Assembly (NCBI RefSeq): GCF_002812125.1
Contig: NZ_NPDQ01000003.1
Span: 186,001 to 250,000 of the forward strand
Length of the DNA: 64,000 nucleotides
Direction: 5' to 3'
Origin: Leptospira brenneri
GTDB lineage: Bacteria; Spirochaetota; Leptospiria; Leptospirales; Leptospiraceae
The translations under genes and the position numbers were made by a program. Under the pieces are notes generated by a model. It had not been told where the DNA came from. It searched no databases and was given only the letters and a program-made list of their open reading frames with translations. Positions 17,701-24,440 of the stretch are shown here, one piece after another (position 1 is the stretch's first letter; the number at the start of each line of letters is the position of its first letter).

Positions 17701-19025
17701 TCGTGCGAAAAGAAAGCATAATCCAAACAAAACGCATCCACCCAAGGATTTGTTTTTGGATATAAAGTTGACCAAATACAAGAAATGAATCCGAGATCAC
17801 AAGCAGGTCTGTTTTTATTCCCTAACGGGACTCGAGCAATGAATTCCGTTTCAGGATAATACTCGTTCACATCTACTTTCAAAGCATCAAAATTAAAACT
17901 ATCTCCTGTCCCACCAGGCATTTTGTTAAGAAACGGAGGACGTATCTTGTTGAACAATTTTGTGATCTTAACCTGAGATTTAGGGGGTTGGCTTGCCTTC
18001 ATGCTCAGATAAGCATAGATCACTTGTTTTGCGAATTGTAGAGTCCTGTTTTCAACATCCGCCTTTGCCGAAAACCCCAAATTTAGAGTCTGACTACTTC
18101 CAGAAATTAGTTTTTTATCAATACCATCATGACTTGGAGCATATTCGAATTCCAATGGCCTATGAGTTGCTAAGGACAAAAGGTTATCTTTTTCAAATTC
18201 AATTTTAACTAATAGACTTTCTTTCGTTTTAGCATCAACATCATAAGTAAACTCGTAGCTGTGAACATGCGAGTTATCAGAATAGAATTTAATTCTTTTT
18301 AATCTCCAATCTTCTTCCGTTAAATCCTTTTCGGTGTATTCTTTTGTATAATCTGATCTTGTTTCATAAGCAAATTTGATGTAGCGGACACCACCAGCAT
18401 AAGTGATTTTATCAGGATATAATTGTCCTTTTCTCGAAATCCATTCGAACCGAACGGTTTCACCGTTCAAATCACGAATTTCGGAGATCCCCCACGTTCT
18501 CACCCCGCCATTCAATGCAAAGAGTTGAGCCCCTGAACCGCCATAGGTATACTGAACCCCCTCTTTATCAAAGGCCTTAAATTCTAATGGCCCTTTGCCG
18601 GATTCTCCTTGAGGGTAAAAGCTAAAAAAAGATTCATTTTTTGAATAAAATGTGCTTCGATCTGCACTCCCTGAAACCAACTGGCCTAATTCAGAAGAAT
18701 AGAATTCGTCTTTGGAAGAATAATTCAGACCGTAGGACGGATCGCGTTTGATAAAAGGAATGCCAGCTAAACTCCAACCTTTCCCTAAAAGTCCATTTGG
18801 AGAACCAGAATTATAGTTTAACTTTAGTTCAGGTGTTAAATCAAGAGTTCCTTCTGGAATTTCCAGCGGTATTTCAAAGGCAGCATTACCACCATGATCA
18901 ACATCGACAACTGGCATTGGTAATGGAAGTTGATTTGAAAACTGGAAATTGAATAAAAATAAAAAAACAGAAAGAAGAATAACAACTGATAGAGCAATTT
19001 TTCGCATAACAACAACATTTACCAT
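11727..19025 (-). CDS. Giant SpvB/FG-GAP/RHS-repeat surface or secreted protein
   Basis: A 2432-residue protein. Residues 1-32 form a signal peptide or anchor. A SpvB/TcaC-like N-terminal domain follows (SGSPNGLLGKGWSLAG near 73-88). FG-GAP/VCBS repeats at about 450-960 carry calcium-loop motifs (DIDGDGISEY, DIDGDGRTDF, DINRDGRADF, DIDGDGMPEH, DVNRDGLPDL). RHS/YD repeats run from about 1150 to 1900 (YDEYGRKKK, YDHKGNVIAERR). The RHS core (HPDHLGSITMITD near 2080, then GLSYYKARYYDPMVGRFLSNDG) is followed by a variable C-terminal tip of about 250 residues. Between repeats and core is an unusual insertion with two hydrophobic segments (about 1945-2025). Such proteins build a hollow shell around a C-terminal effector; the tip matches no toxin I know. 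ATGs at 19025 and 19007 are both possible starts. Confidence 0.92.
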   Translation of the reverse strand: MVNVVVMRKIALSVVILLSVFLFLFNFQFSNQLPLPMPVVDVDHGGNAAFEIPLEIPEGTLDLTPELKLNYNSGSPNGLLGKGWSLAGIPFIKRDPSYGLNYSSKDEFYSSELGQLVSGSADRSTFYSKNESFFSFYPQGESGKGPLEFKAFDKEGVQYTYGGSGAQLFALNGGVRTWGISEIRDLNGETVRFEWISRKGQLYPDKITYAGGVRYIKFAYETRSDYTKEYTEKDLTEEDWRLKRIKFYSDNSHVHSYEFTYDVDAKTKESLLVKIEFEKDNLLSLATHRPLEFEYAPSHDGIDKKLISGSSQTLNLGFSAKADVENRTLQFAKQVIYAYLSMKASQPPKSQVKITKLFNKIRPPFLNKMPGGTGDSFNFDALKVDVNEYYPETEFIARVPLGNKNRPACDLGFISCIWSTLYPKTNPWVDAFCLDYAFFSHEYCLHGSPMPNKVTLPTDIDGDGISEYTRILGRADLNQAYLKTNDFKNNSTSASPIFPMKYNTYFDLADIDGDGRTDFLFEEDGVLYVSYSDGVSLGNPTRYSNVYLEPYSQNMTQTNNLKPRDYAVDINRDGRADFIHLDTNTVYVYLSQGRSFAPVKQFSLGGVTSILHETIETNPFIAHRLNQFSDIDGDGMPEHVQIVNVNPPPEQGSLIAMRMRHKDEVNQAEARNNHYKQLIVNMVNQGADVVRFYPEYQDAAASIIIIHFGIIFDIEGAFANVIHPNGRALYYDLLSRPGTATTSELNTLKEFIDQQYFEVVLSDLMGRQNNEVDHLISYLRNIDLSGASYSFFVTKFDLKSNTLSQKSYPLPKNIIGAIGKNWIVDVNRDGLPDLLTLTNQNSHTNPFDYGTQNVYELSSYVNVLFNYGDGFDVSDPKSTYINTVIKPDKFLEHQDPNSSKYFSFDMVDVNEDSNLDIVIKEFDTQNFHIYQGNGNGNFTYQSAFSLPSSQIHSSSFEDRNYDGIADMYFQYGLELTTQQIVSNSPAATGGILVRLTNNIDGAESKIQYDWKKNFSGAVAKTGANYSTSLPNFSPDLLVRSVTSQLALGYPLEKQEYSYFNTRFKPGDLETNTDLSFEMIHESSYINGVLDTVETTKYSHNPDLTGMVVYQATADRNGNLLSEEENNYTIIQPHSKTRLVLLNSKINKTYWNSMLKDEVTASYGYSSEYSYEPVSITENWNGRTKQTNITYQSNAAMNIKAQMVEKVITISGQLAEHSKWTYSGKDVISESKLTGNSQWYSKYFVYDSLGNVLSATDSLGRTIHYTYNDITRSKATSTTNALGQKSEVEYDPRTDQVLSKKDHNGNLIEYSYDEYGRKKKSVINGEHLESIEYSLEGSNAIVKNISHAPEGDIWVKTTTNLKGKQTKKESSADNNQLLVEELVFDEKGREIERSKPYFQGFDSGKSYIFYYDTTEDSEERPKKVISATGEVTEINYELHSTSMVTKNGSEVIKTEEIVNDAWDRVIRRVTQGETLKYEFDYADRLTKITDPGNGITNISYDIAGKKKSYSDSNSGETRYFYNIAGELTEQIDQRGVSIKYEYDGLGRMTKQLPANEKTIAFEFDIANSISGSNVIGNLSRVSDQSGITEYKYDHKGNVIAERRSIDDISIIFERTYDDFDRIKSVKYPDGTVIKNYYNLIGQKSLVTIDSHDGSSLNHTVVSYEGPKIQDNLIQMERKTGNGVTTQIHYDQNRNRIQSYVTRLKDQTVEQSVKLAYDVRGNIQSITDLLNESRNQVFEYDHLNRIIKANGKYGEEVYTYAKNGNLLKKGAFQYSYSNPNHIHATTSVNSPNTGTMNYVYDSVGNMTSRNGDQILYNALGKIASIDTENGDRFDYDYEYSGNRIKKSLKNAGTTTYNFNNLYEIVRTPGQGDKHTLYIYSHDNDLVSQYTRTDAILSQSVSSVNSLWNQTLCTLTDVGCGQSLGSLATYVLKEMGERTNVYSEGYLLSGHRMLPWVIVFFLLVYLVHKGREKGLEPNTTQVVPGFGYSPFFVSIFGNTRSLFLRYVSGGMLLIFSFTTTAGCFPLLFEGAESESGVPIWILGAASVPVDTPSVGGPINLGGNNGGSSSPESSRVSGMFFFHPDHLGSITMITDGHGNALAGGERGGKSHISYKPYGEILRTDSYGPDIVKFKYTGQEEDKESGLSYYKARYYDPMVGRFLSNDGMTFPNKPNGMNRQMYVDGNPLSKTDYTGNEVDDGTFLESQVFVWYVFERYFKNKMGSFATPGHNYSGNGNKDAFSDFFNKDKSKVVSALVSFFIGFLAYSEATKSGLSQEELWSRTLFFAFIVAPLVRTIPKSPMDKVSQTHDDSASTSLLEFQGPGDDRRHSRGANEFVKDSFKAFSRPSKLNASDVLTFAIGVPLYSFYGNLRGMGYDLSRANKWKIGDAAAFVGKTGCFGPMGVGCAFVADKNFKTAFFVRSGRYKANWLKIKHTYF

Positions 19026-19045
19026 TTTTTATAATATTTCTTGCC

Positions 19046-19075
19046 AGTTTAGACCATTTCAATAAATTCTGTCAA
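19046..19075 (-). promoter_or_regulatory. Predicted promoter of the RHS gene
   Basis: Minus-strand TTGACA (19070-19075), 18-base spacer, TAAACT (19046-19051). Transcription would start near 19039, leaving a leader of only about 14 bases before the ATG at 19025; no good Shine-Dalgarno is present. The element lies in the short gap between this gene and the divergent operon at 19093. Confidence 0.5.
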
Positions 19076-19092
19076 CAAATACTCGTTAACTA

Positions 19093-19995
19093 ATGAAATT
19101 AAATTTTAAACTCCATAAATACGTTACAATATTCTTATTTTTGCTATCATTAGATCTGAACTCAGTTCAAATTCAATTTTCCAATGGGAATGTTTATCAT
19201 GCAACGTTCATCTCTGATGACTCTCATCATTTGTTTGTTAAATATAGGGGAAAAGATTACAAAATTCCAAAGAAAGAAATAGAAAACTTTGATATTTCAA
19301 ATAATTCTAATATAGATTCTTCTTATTCGCTTTCTACGTTTAGATTAAGAAATGGTAGCAGAATTCGTGGATTAATTGCCGAAGAAAAAAAAGATGAATT
19401 CATTGTAAAGACAGAGTTAGGGTTTTTAACAATTCTTAAATCAGAAATACTACCCCCTACTCCATCTAAATCAGAGAATCCTGATTTTCCAGAAGAGTAT
19501 CTTTCCTTTGATAAAGAAAACAACCAAACAACTGTCGGCTTATCACTGTTTTTACTACCAACCTACTCTCCGTTATCCAAATACCACCCGCTACTAGAAG
19601 GTACTTCGATTTTTGTAGAACCGGCATTTTTAAAATGGAATTCAAATTGGCAAGTAGGCTTTAAGATGGAACATTTTCGTTCAAATGGTAACGGAGAAAG
19701 TTTTTCGATTCAGACTGGTAATATTTATGGCCTCTATTCTAGAAAGTTCAATAATAATGAACTACTGAATTTTTATAGTTCCTTGAGTTTGGGTATTGGC
19801 CAGGTAAATTATAGAACAAATGATGGTGATGTTTTTGGGGGAAGAAATAGTTCATTTGGTTTCGATATTGGATGGCAAGGACTTAAATTCTCCAATTCTC
19901 TAATCAGAATTGGATTAAAAAACCAATGTTTTATTGAAACCAAAGATCTCTTCTGTGGGTCAGGGTTAGAGATTCAAGGTGGTTGGGTTTTCTAA
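19093..19995 (+). CDS. Hypothetical envelope protein, probable outer-membrane beta-barrel
   Basis: A 300-residue protein with an N-terminal signal peptide (hydrophobic core at about 10-22). Two segments of a repeated beta pattern follow (FSNGNVYHATFISDD... and FRLRNGSRIRGLIAEE...; about 27-70 and 83-120), each of the form strand-NG-strand then KYRGKDYKIPKKEI or KTELGFLTILKSEI, as in small SH3/Sm-like repeats that begin some spirochaete envelope proteins. The C-terminal half (about 150-300) alternates hydrophobic and polar residues and ends in Phe (GGWVF), typical of an outer-membrane barrel. No named family. First gene of a three-gene operon divergent from the RHS gene; its stop overlaps the next ATG. 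Confidence 0.75.
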   Translation: MKLNFKLHKYVTIFLFLLSLDLNSVQIQFSNGNVYHATFISDDSHHLFVKYRGKDYKIPKKEIENFDISNNSNIDSSYSLSTFRLRNGSRIRGLIAEEKKDEFIVKTELGFLTILKSEILPPTPSKSENPDFPEEYLSFDKENNQTTVGLSLFLLPTYSPLSKYHPLLEGTSIFVEPAFLKWNSNWQVGFKMEHFRSNGNGESFSIQTGNIYGLYSRKFNNNELLNFYSSLSLGIGQVNYRTNDGDVFGGRNSSFGFDIGWQGLKFSNSLIRIGLKNQCFIETKDLFCGSGLEIQGGWVF

Positions 19996-21368
19996 TGAAA
20001 AAAAGTTTATCAATAATAGCAATTCTGAATCTAATATTTTCCATAAGTTGTTCACAAAATCCAATAACAGGTGGGATCTCTAAAGATGAAATCAAAGTTG
20101 AATGGGTAGGTGTTGGCGGGATAAACGAAACTTCCGCAATTGTAACATGGAAGTGTTCATTCGAAGCTGTTGGATTTTTAAATACCTCAGGACCAAATTT
20201 TTCTCGCTTAGATACAACAATTCTGAAATCAGAAATTCATGCCTTACCTATTTCTGGTTTAACAAATAACCAAAATTATCAAGTCATTCCTTCTTGCGGT
20301 GCATCGGAACAAGGATTAGGTTATCCTATCGGATTTAGAACCACGTCAAGCCTAAAAACAATCTACGAAAGGAGCATTTGGCTTGTTGGTGGAATCGGAG
20401 TTGACAATAACCCCATTGGTCCAATCGATTATTATGATCCAATTGCAAATACTTGGTCGCAAACTGTTACTAGCATTCCGACTCCACGTGTTAATGCCCA
20501 AATCGTCAGCCACAATGGGAAAATATTTATTATTGGGGGAATGACTAAATCTGCTGGAGTTTATTCAGTGAGCCGACTTGTAGAAGCATACGATCCCATT
20601 GCCGGCACTTGGCAACAATATGATGACATTCCTAACACCGTACAAGGAGGTATCGTTGGCTCCATTGGTGAAGAAATTTTTGTAATAGGTGGTACAACTA
20701 GTTTAGATATGACGACAGGAACCGTTTTAAATACAGTATACCAACTTCGCCCCGATGTCACTAGTGGTGGCAGCTGGTCAAATTATACGTCTAGTACATC
20801 TATTTTTGGAAGAATTGATATGAGTGCTTGTACATATTCAGGAAGCATTATATATTCTGGAGGGCGATTTTATCAGGATGGATTAGCTTATGCAACAACT
20901 GATGCTTACACTCCTTCGTTAAATTCGACAACAGGGAAAATTGAAGCTTCAATTTCTCTGGCCAGACATGGTGCAGCAGCTAGTTGCTATAGACCAAAAC
21001 CAACTGATCAATATAATACTGACCCACCAATCTATTTTATCGCGGGAGGCTCCACTGGAACCAATATTTCTCAACCTGTAACATCGATTACACCTTCAAA
21101 CAGATTTGAATTTATGGGTTTAACCGGTTCTTCAAACTCATTTACAACTGGATCAAATTTACCAGAAAACTTATATGCACCAGCTATGGAAATTGATTAT
21201 GCAAATAGAGTTCTCTATTTATTCGGTGGGGCAACCTCAATCAATTTACCAACCAACAAAGTTAGAACTTTAAATCTAGACAATCCGGGTAGTAACTCAT
21301 GGGTTGAATCAACTTCACTTATGCCAAGAGCCAGGTTTGGCCACCAAGCCATCATTTTAAATAGGTAA
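19995..21368 (+). CDS. Kelch-repeat lipoprotein
   Basis: A protein of about 457 residues starting at the ATG that shares a base with the previous stop (TAATG). Signal peptide with lipobox FSISC (Cys near residue 19). A fibronectin type III-like stretch follows (about 30-115: GGINETSAIVTWKCSF, SGLTNNQNYQVIPSC). Then several kelch motifs, each with GG and spaced Tyr/Trp: WLVGGIGVDNNP..YYDPIANTW, IFIIGGMTK..AYDPIAGTW, IFVIGGTTS, IYFIAGGST, LYLFGGATS, ending RARFGHQAIIL. Kelch repeats fold as a beta-propeller used for binding. Likely a surface or periplasmic binding lipoprotein. Confidence 0.85.
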   Translation: MKKSLSIIAILNLIFSISCSQNPITGGISKDEIKVEWVGVGGINETSAIVTWKCSFEAVGFLNTSGPNFSRLDTTILKSEIHALPISGLTNNQNYQVIPSCGASEQGLGYPIGFRTTSSLKTIYERSIWLVGGIGVDNNPIGPIDYYDPIANTWSQTVTSIPTPRVNAQIVSHNGKIFIIGGMTKSAGVYSVSRLVEAYDPIAGTWQQYDDIPNTVQGGIVGSIGEEIFVIGGTTSLDMTTGTVLNTVYQLRPDVTSGGSWSNYTSSTSIFGRIDMSACTYSGSIIYSGGRFYQDGLAYATTDAYTPSLNSTTGKIEASISLARHGAAASCYRPKPTDQYNTDPPIYFIAGGSTGTNISQPVTSITPSNRFEFMGLTGSSNSFTTGSNLPENLYAPAMEIDYANRVLYLFGGATSINLPTNKVRTLNLDNPGSNSWVESTSLMPRARFGHQAIILNR

Positions 21369-21370
21369 TT

Positions 21371-21940
21371 ATGCGATTTTTATTGATCTTGTTATTATTG
21401 AATTTACCAATCTTTTCAGAAGAAAAATTAGATGAAGACGTCCTTCTATACAGAAAAGCCATTCGAGAACATCAATTTGATAAGGCAGAAAGCATTTTTC
21501 GAAAACTTGGGAATGACGGACTTTCAATTCCAAATCTCGAACTTTTAGAAACGGAACTTTGGATTGAAAAGGGAGAATATTTATATCAACAAAAACAATT
21601 CAAGTCAGCCTTCCCTTTTTTTAAAGATGCTTACTTTCGATGGCGCACAAACCAACTCGTTAATGAGCGATACAGAGAGCTTAATTCAACAATTTTGACT
21701 GATGTAGTTTCCGAGAACAAACCGGTAAACAACAAAAACCAACAACAACCAATTGTGGATTTATCGCTAATATCAGAGTCCACCCAACAATTAAATCAAA
21801 GTTTATATTTGATTAAGGAAGAAATAAAAGAAACGAAACACGAAATCAAATTAATAACAAAACAGATTACAATATTCACGTATTTGATAATCTTCAATAT
21901 TTTTATCTTAACCGGATTATTCTTTTTGAGAATGAAATAA
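21371..21940 (+). CDS. Hypothetical protein: signal peptide, TPR-like helices, coiled coil, C-terminal membrane helix
   Basis: A 189-residue protein two bases after the kelch lipoprotein. Signal peptide at 1-16 (MRFLLILLLLNLPIFS); a TPR-like helical region at about 25-100 (AIREHQFDKAESIFRKLG, LYQQKQFKSAFPFFKDAYF); an Asn/Gln-rich linker; a coiled coil at about 140-165 (LIKEEIKETKHEIKLITKQI); and one transmembrane helix at 168-187. The architecture is that of a periplasmic TPR protein tethered at its C terminus. No family recognised. Last gene of the operon opposite RHS. Confidence 0.75.
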   Translation: MRFLLILLLLNLPIFSEEKLDEDVLLYRKAIREHQFDKAESIFRKLGNDGLSIPNLELLETELWIEKGEYLYQQKQFKSAFPFFKDAYFRWRTNQLVNERYRELNSTILTDVVSENKPVNNKNQQQPIVDLSLISESTQQLNQSLYLIKEEIKETKHEIKLITKQITIFTYLIIFNIFILTGLFFLRMK

Positions 21941-22349
21941 ATATTTTAAACATGTTAAAATGTAGCTAATAGCTTTATAAGTACACCTTCACAATACCAG
22001 ATATTTAAAATCTGGATCAGAATATATAAGTATCAACGTTTGGCCAAAAAACGCAAAATCCTCAAAGAAATGAAGAAAAAAATATGAATGTTACAATTAC
22101 AATCTTTATACAGATTTATTTTTAAGAAATTCACTTCTTGAATCATCGATTTTTTGGCAAAATCCATTAACATGCACAATCCTTAGGACACAAATTAATT
22201 AAAAATAGATCAAAAAGAACTTAAAATGGACATCATTATTCTTATTCACATTTAATGCATGAATTTAAGTGAAATAATCGTTTGAACAACTTACCAATCT
22301 CTATTATTTTCTAGTTTACGAAGGCCTTGCACTGCTAAGGATATTCCCA
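21941..22349. other. AT-rich intergenic region, nothing recognised
   Basis: About 410 bases, very AT-rich by eye, between the end of the RHS-divergent operon and the PAS-domain gene. I see no open frame of note, no strong hairpin with a T-run, and no tRNA. It may hold the promoter of the PAS gene. Confidence 0.5.
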
Positions 22350-23339
22350 ATGAATGCAGATGCATCGATCAATTATGCTCAAATCATTATGGACAATTCA
22401 ACGGATGCCATTCTGCTGATTGGTCTCGATCACTCTGTACTTGCTTACAATCAAAATCTCCAAGATACAATTCTAGCATATTCTGGAAAAATTCTAAAAG
22501 CTGGAGATAACTATTTAGAATTTCTAAATAAAGAGGATACAATCGTTTTTTTAGATATGTTCCAAAGGTGTATCAATGGTGAAACCGTAACCATAGAAAG
22601 GATCGAGGAACTAAACCAAATTCCTGTTTGGTTTGAATTCAAATTAAATCCAACTTATGATAAGGACAAAAATCTTTTAGGAATTTGTCTTCGAGGTAAA
22701 GACATTGATACTAGAAAAAAAATGCAAATGGCACACTCCGAAAGCGAGGAGAAGTTCAGAAACTTAATCGAATCAGCACCTAACTCCATTTTAATAGTGG
22801 ATACATCTGGAAAAATTGTCCATTGCAATATAGAAACAGAAAATACCTTCGGCTATCATAAAGAAGAGCTGATCAACCAATCAGTGGAACTTCTTGTACC
22901 ACTCCGCTATAGATCTGGCCATGACCATTTAGTGTCTGGATACGTCCAAGCACCGAGACCGATGCGAATCGGAAAAAACCAAGTTACATCAGCAATCAGA
23001 AAAGATGGGAAAGAAATTTTTGTCGAAATCAGTTTAAATAGTTTCGAAGTCAATAAAACCAATTACGTTTCGGCAATCATCGTTGACATCACAGAAAAAA
23101 TTCAAATTGAAACAAAAATCAAAGAACAAATTCAAGAATTAAAAGAAATTGCCAGGATCCAATCTCACGAAATCAGAAGGCCTCTTGCCAATATTTTAGG
23201 GCTTTTAGAACTTCTGGAGTCCAAAATGACAGAAGAAAAAAGAAACGAAATCCATTCCTATTTACGGAAATCAGCAAATGATTTAGATGAATTGGTTTAT
23301 GATATTGTCAAAAGAAGTAGTCGATTTAGCATACTTTAA
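22350..23339 (+). CDS. Two-PAS sensor with histidine-kinase dimerisation segment but no ATPase domain
   Basis: A 329-residue cytoplasmic protein. PAS 1 spans about 5-120 (MDNSTDAILLIGLDHSVLAYN), PAS 2 about 135-255 (NLIESAPNSILIVDTSGKIVHCN ... SAIIVDITEK). A coiled linker leads to a HisKA-like H-box (ARIQSHEIRRPLANILGLLELL, about 272-293). The protein ends about 35 residues later, with none of the N, G1 or G2 boxes of an HATPase domain, so it cannot autophosphorylate. The ending looks natural rather than frameshifted. It may be phosphorylated or bound by another kinase, or act as a dimeric PAS adaptor. Confidence 0.82.
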   Translation: MNADASINYAQIIMDNSTDAILLIGLDHSVLAYNQNLQDTILAYSGKILKAGDNYLEFLNKEDTIVFLDMFQRCINGETVTIERIEELNQIPVWFEFKLNPTYDKDKNLLGICLRGKDIDTRKKMQMAHSESEEKFRNLIESAPNSILIVDTSGKIVHCNIETENTFGYHKEELINQSVELLVPLRYRSGHDHLVSGYVQAPRPMRIGKNQVTSAIRKDGKEIFVEISLNSFEVNKTNYVSAIIVDITEKIQIETKIKEQIQELKEIARIQSHEIRRPLANILGLLELLESKMTEEKRNEIHSYLRKSANDLDELVYDIVKRSSRFSIL

Positions 23340-23406
23340 CGAATCAAAAAACAGCCTCTTTCTATAGCGTATTAAGATTGATTTACAGAATATATAAAAA
23401 TCCCAA

Positions 23407-23447
23407 AACTGTATACTTACAATTTTTTTAACTGTATACTTACAGTT
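23407..23447. promoter_or_regulatory. Two tandem operator-like repeats upstream of phzF
   Basis: Two 18-base copies, 23407-23424 and 23430-23447, start-to-start 23 bases. The second is AACTGTA-TACT-TACAGTT, a perfect inverted repeat around a 4-base centre; the first differs by one base in the right arm. A weak promoter, CTTACA (23439-23444) with 17-base spacing to TAAAAT (23462-23467), overlaps the second copy. Dyad symmetry and helical-turn spacing suggest binding by a dimeric repressor (MarR/HxlR or GntR type), but no regulator gene is adjacent. Confidence 0.5.
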
Positions 23448-23473
23448 TTAACTTCTTCCTGTAAAATAATTTT

Positions 23474-24289
23474 ATGTACGAAACGATCTATATCATTGAT
23501 GCTTTTACCAATCAATTATTTTCAGGAAATCCAGCGGCTGTTTTGGTTCTAGACTTTTGGCCAAACGAGGATTGGATGCAAAAAATTGCTTTGGAAAATA
23601 ATCTTTCTGAAACTGCCTTCGTTGTTAAAGAAGGTAAGGACTACAGAATCCGTTGGTTCACCCCTACCGTGGAGGTGGATCTTTGTGGTCATGCCACACT
23701 TGCTTCCGCATTTGTTTTAAAGAATTACCGCGGAGAAACCAGGGATCATTTTCAATTCCTATCTAAATCTGGCATTTTACCCGTATCCATAGAAAACGAA
23801 ATTATCTATTTAAACTTTCCCACTTATCTAGATTTGCAAAAGAACCAAAAGATAAACCCAAATCAATTGGTTCCCATTCTCGGGAAAGCTCCCATCGAAA
23901 TTTGGGAAGGAAAAGATACAATTTTTCTCTATTCCACATCCACTGACATCGGCGCATTGGCACCCGACTTTTCTAAACTAACGGAGATACCAACAAACCG
24001 AGGTTATATTGCCTTATGGATCAATGAATTGAATGATGATAAAAAATCAGATTATGAATTTCGATTTTTTGGTCCGGGAATGGGGATACCAGAAGATCCC
24101 GCCACCGGTTCTGCCCACTGTAACCTTGCACCCTTTGTTTCGAAAAAATTGCAGAAACAAATTTTCAAAAGCCACCAAAAATCAAAAAGAGGTGCCGAGT
24201 TTTATATCGAAGACCAAGGTGATAGAGTATCCATTGGGGGAACTGCTGTTTTGTATCTAAGAGGAGAAGTGGCAAAGGCCCCAAATTAG
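23474..24289 (+). CDS. PhzF family isomerase-like protein
   Basis: A 271-residue protein of the PhzF/diaminopimelate epimerase-like fold. Conserved features: IDAFTNQLFSGNPAAVLVL at the N terminus, the catalytic Glu in NNLSETAFVV (about residue 45), FTPTVEVDLCGHATLA (about 68-83) and the second-domain signature FGPGMGIPEDPATGSAHCNL. Most bacterial homologues lie outside phenazine pathways and have no known substrate; no phenazine genes are nearby. No Shine-Dalgarno precedes the ATG, and the promoter upstream would give an almost leaderless message. Confidence 0.93.
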   Translation: MYETIYIIDAFTNQLFSGNPAAVLVLDFWPNEDWMQKIALENNLSETAFVVKEGKDYRIRWFTPTVEVDLCGHATLASAFVLKNYRGETRDHFQFLSKSGILPVSIENEIIYLNFPTYLDLQKNQKINPNQLVPILGKAPIEIWEGKDTIFLYSTSTDIGALAPDFSKLTEIPTNRGYIALWINELNDDKKSDYEFRFFGPGMGIPEDPATGSAHCNLAPFVSKKLQKQIFKSHQKSKRGAEFYIEDQGDRVSIGGTAVLYLRGEVAKAPN

Positions 24290-24291
24290 TA

Positions 24292-24366
24292 TTAGGCCTT
24301 GCCAGCGATTGCAGCGGATATCCTTTCCCCAAGGGAAAGATAGGAGCGAAAAGCGCGGTCGCAAGA
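24292..24366. repeat. GC-rich intergenic repeat, copy C (REP-like)
   Basis: GC-rich block between convergent genes with an internal hairpin CTTTCCC-CAA-GGGAAAG (about 24324-24340), flanked by GCGATTGCAGCGGATAT and GGAGCGAAAAGCGCGGTCG. The latter part resembles 11190-11210 of copy B. The hairpin lacks a T-run, so it is not a standard terminator, although its position between convergent genes would suit one. Confidence 0.5.
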
Positions 24367-24440
24367 CCAGGATGAAACAATCTTTCACATAACAATTGCG
24401 AGGCGCCAAACGAAAAGAAAAACTTTTGATCAAAGGAATC

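Noticed and set aside
19093..21940. Possible immunity proteins for the RHS protein in the divergent operon
   Set aside because: Immunity genes normally follow the toxin tip on the same strand; these start at the N-terminal side, so a partner or export role is more likely than immunity.
24292..24366. Hairpin between phzF and the cyclase as a bidirectional terminator
   Set aside because: Good stem, but no T-run on either strand; better explained as part of the repeat family.
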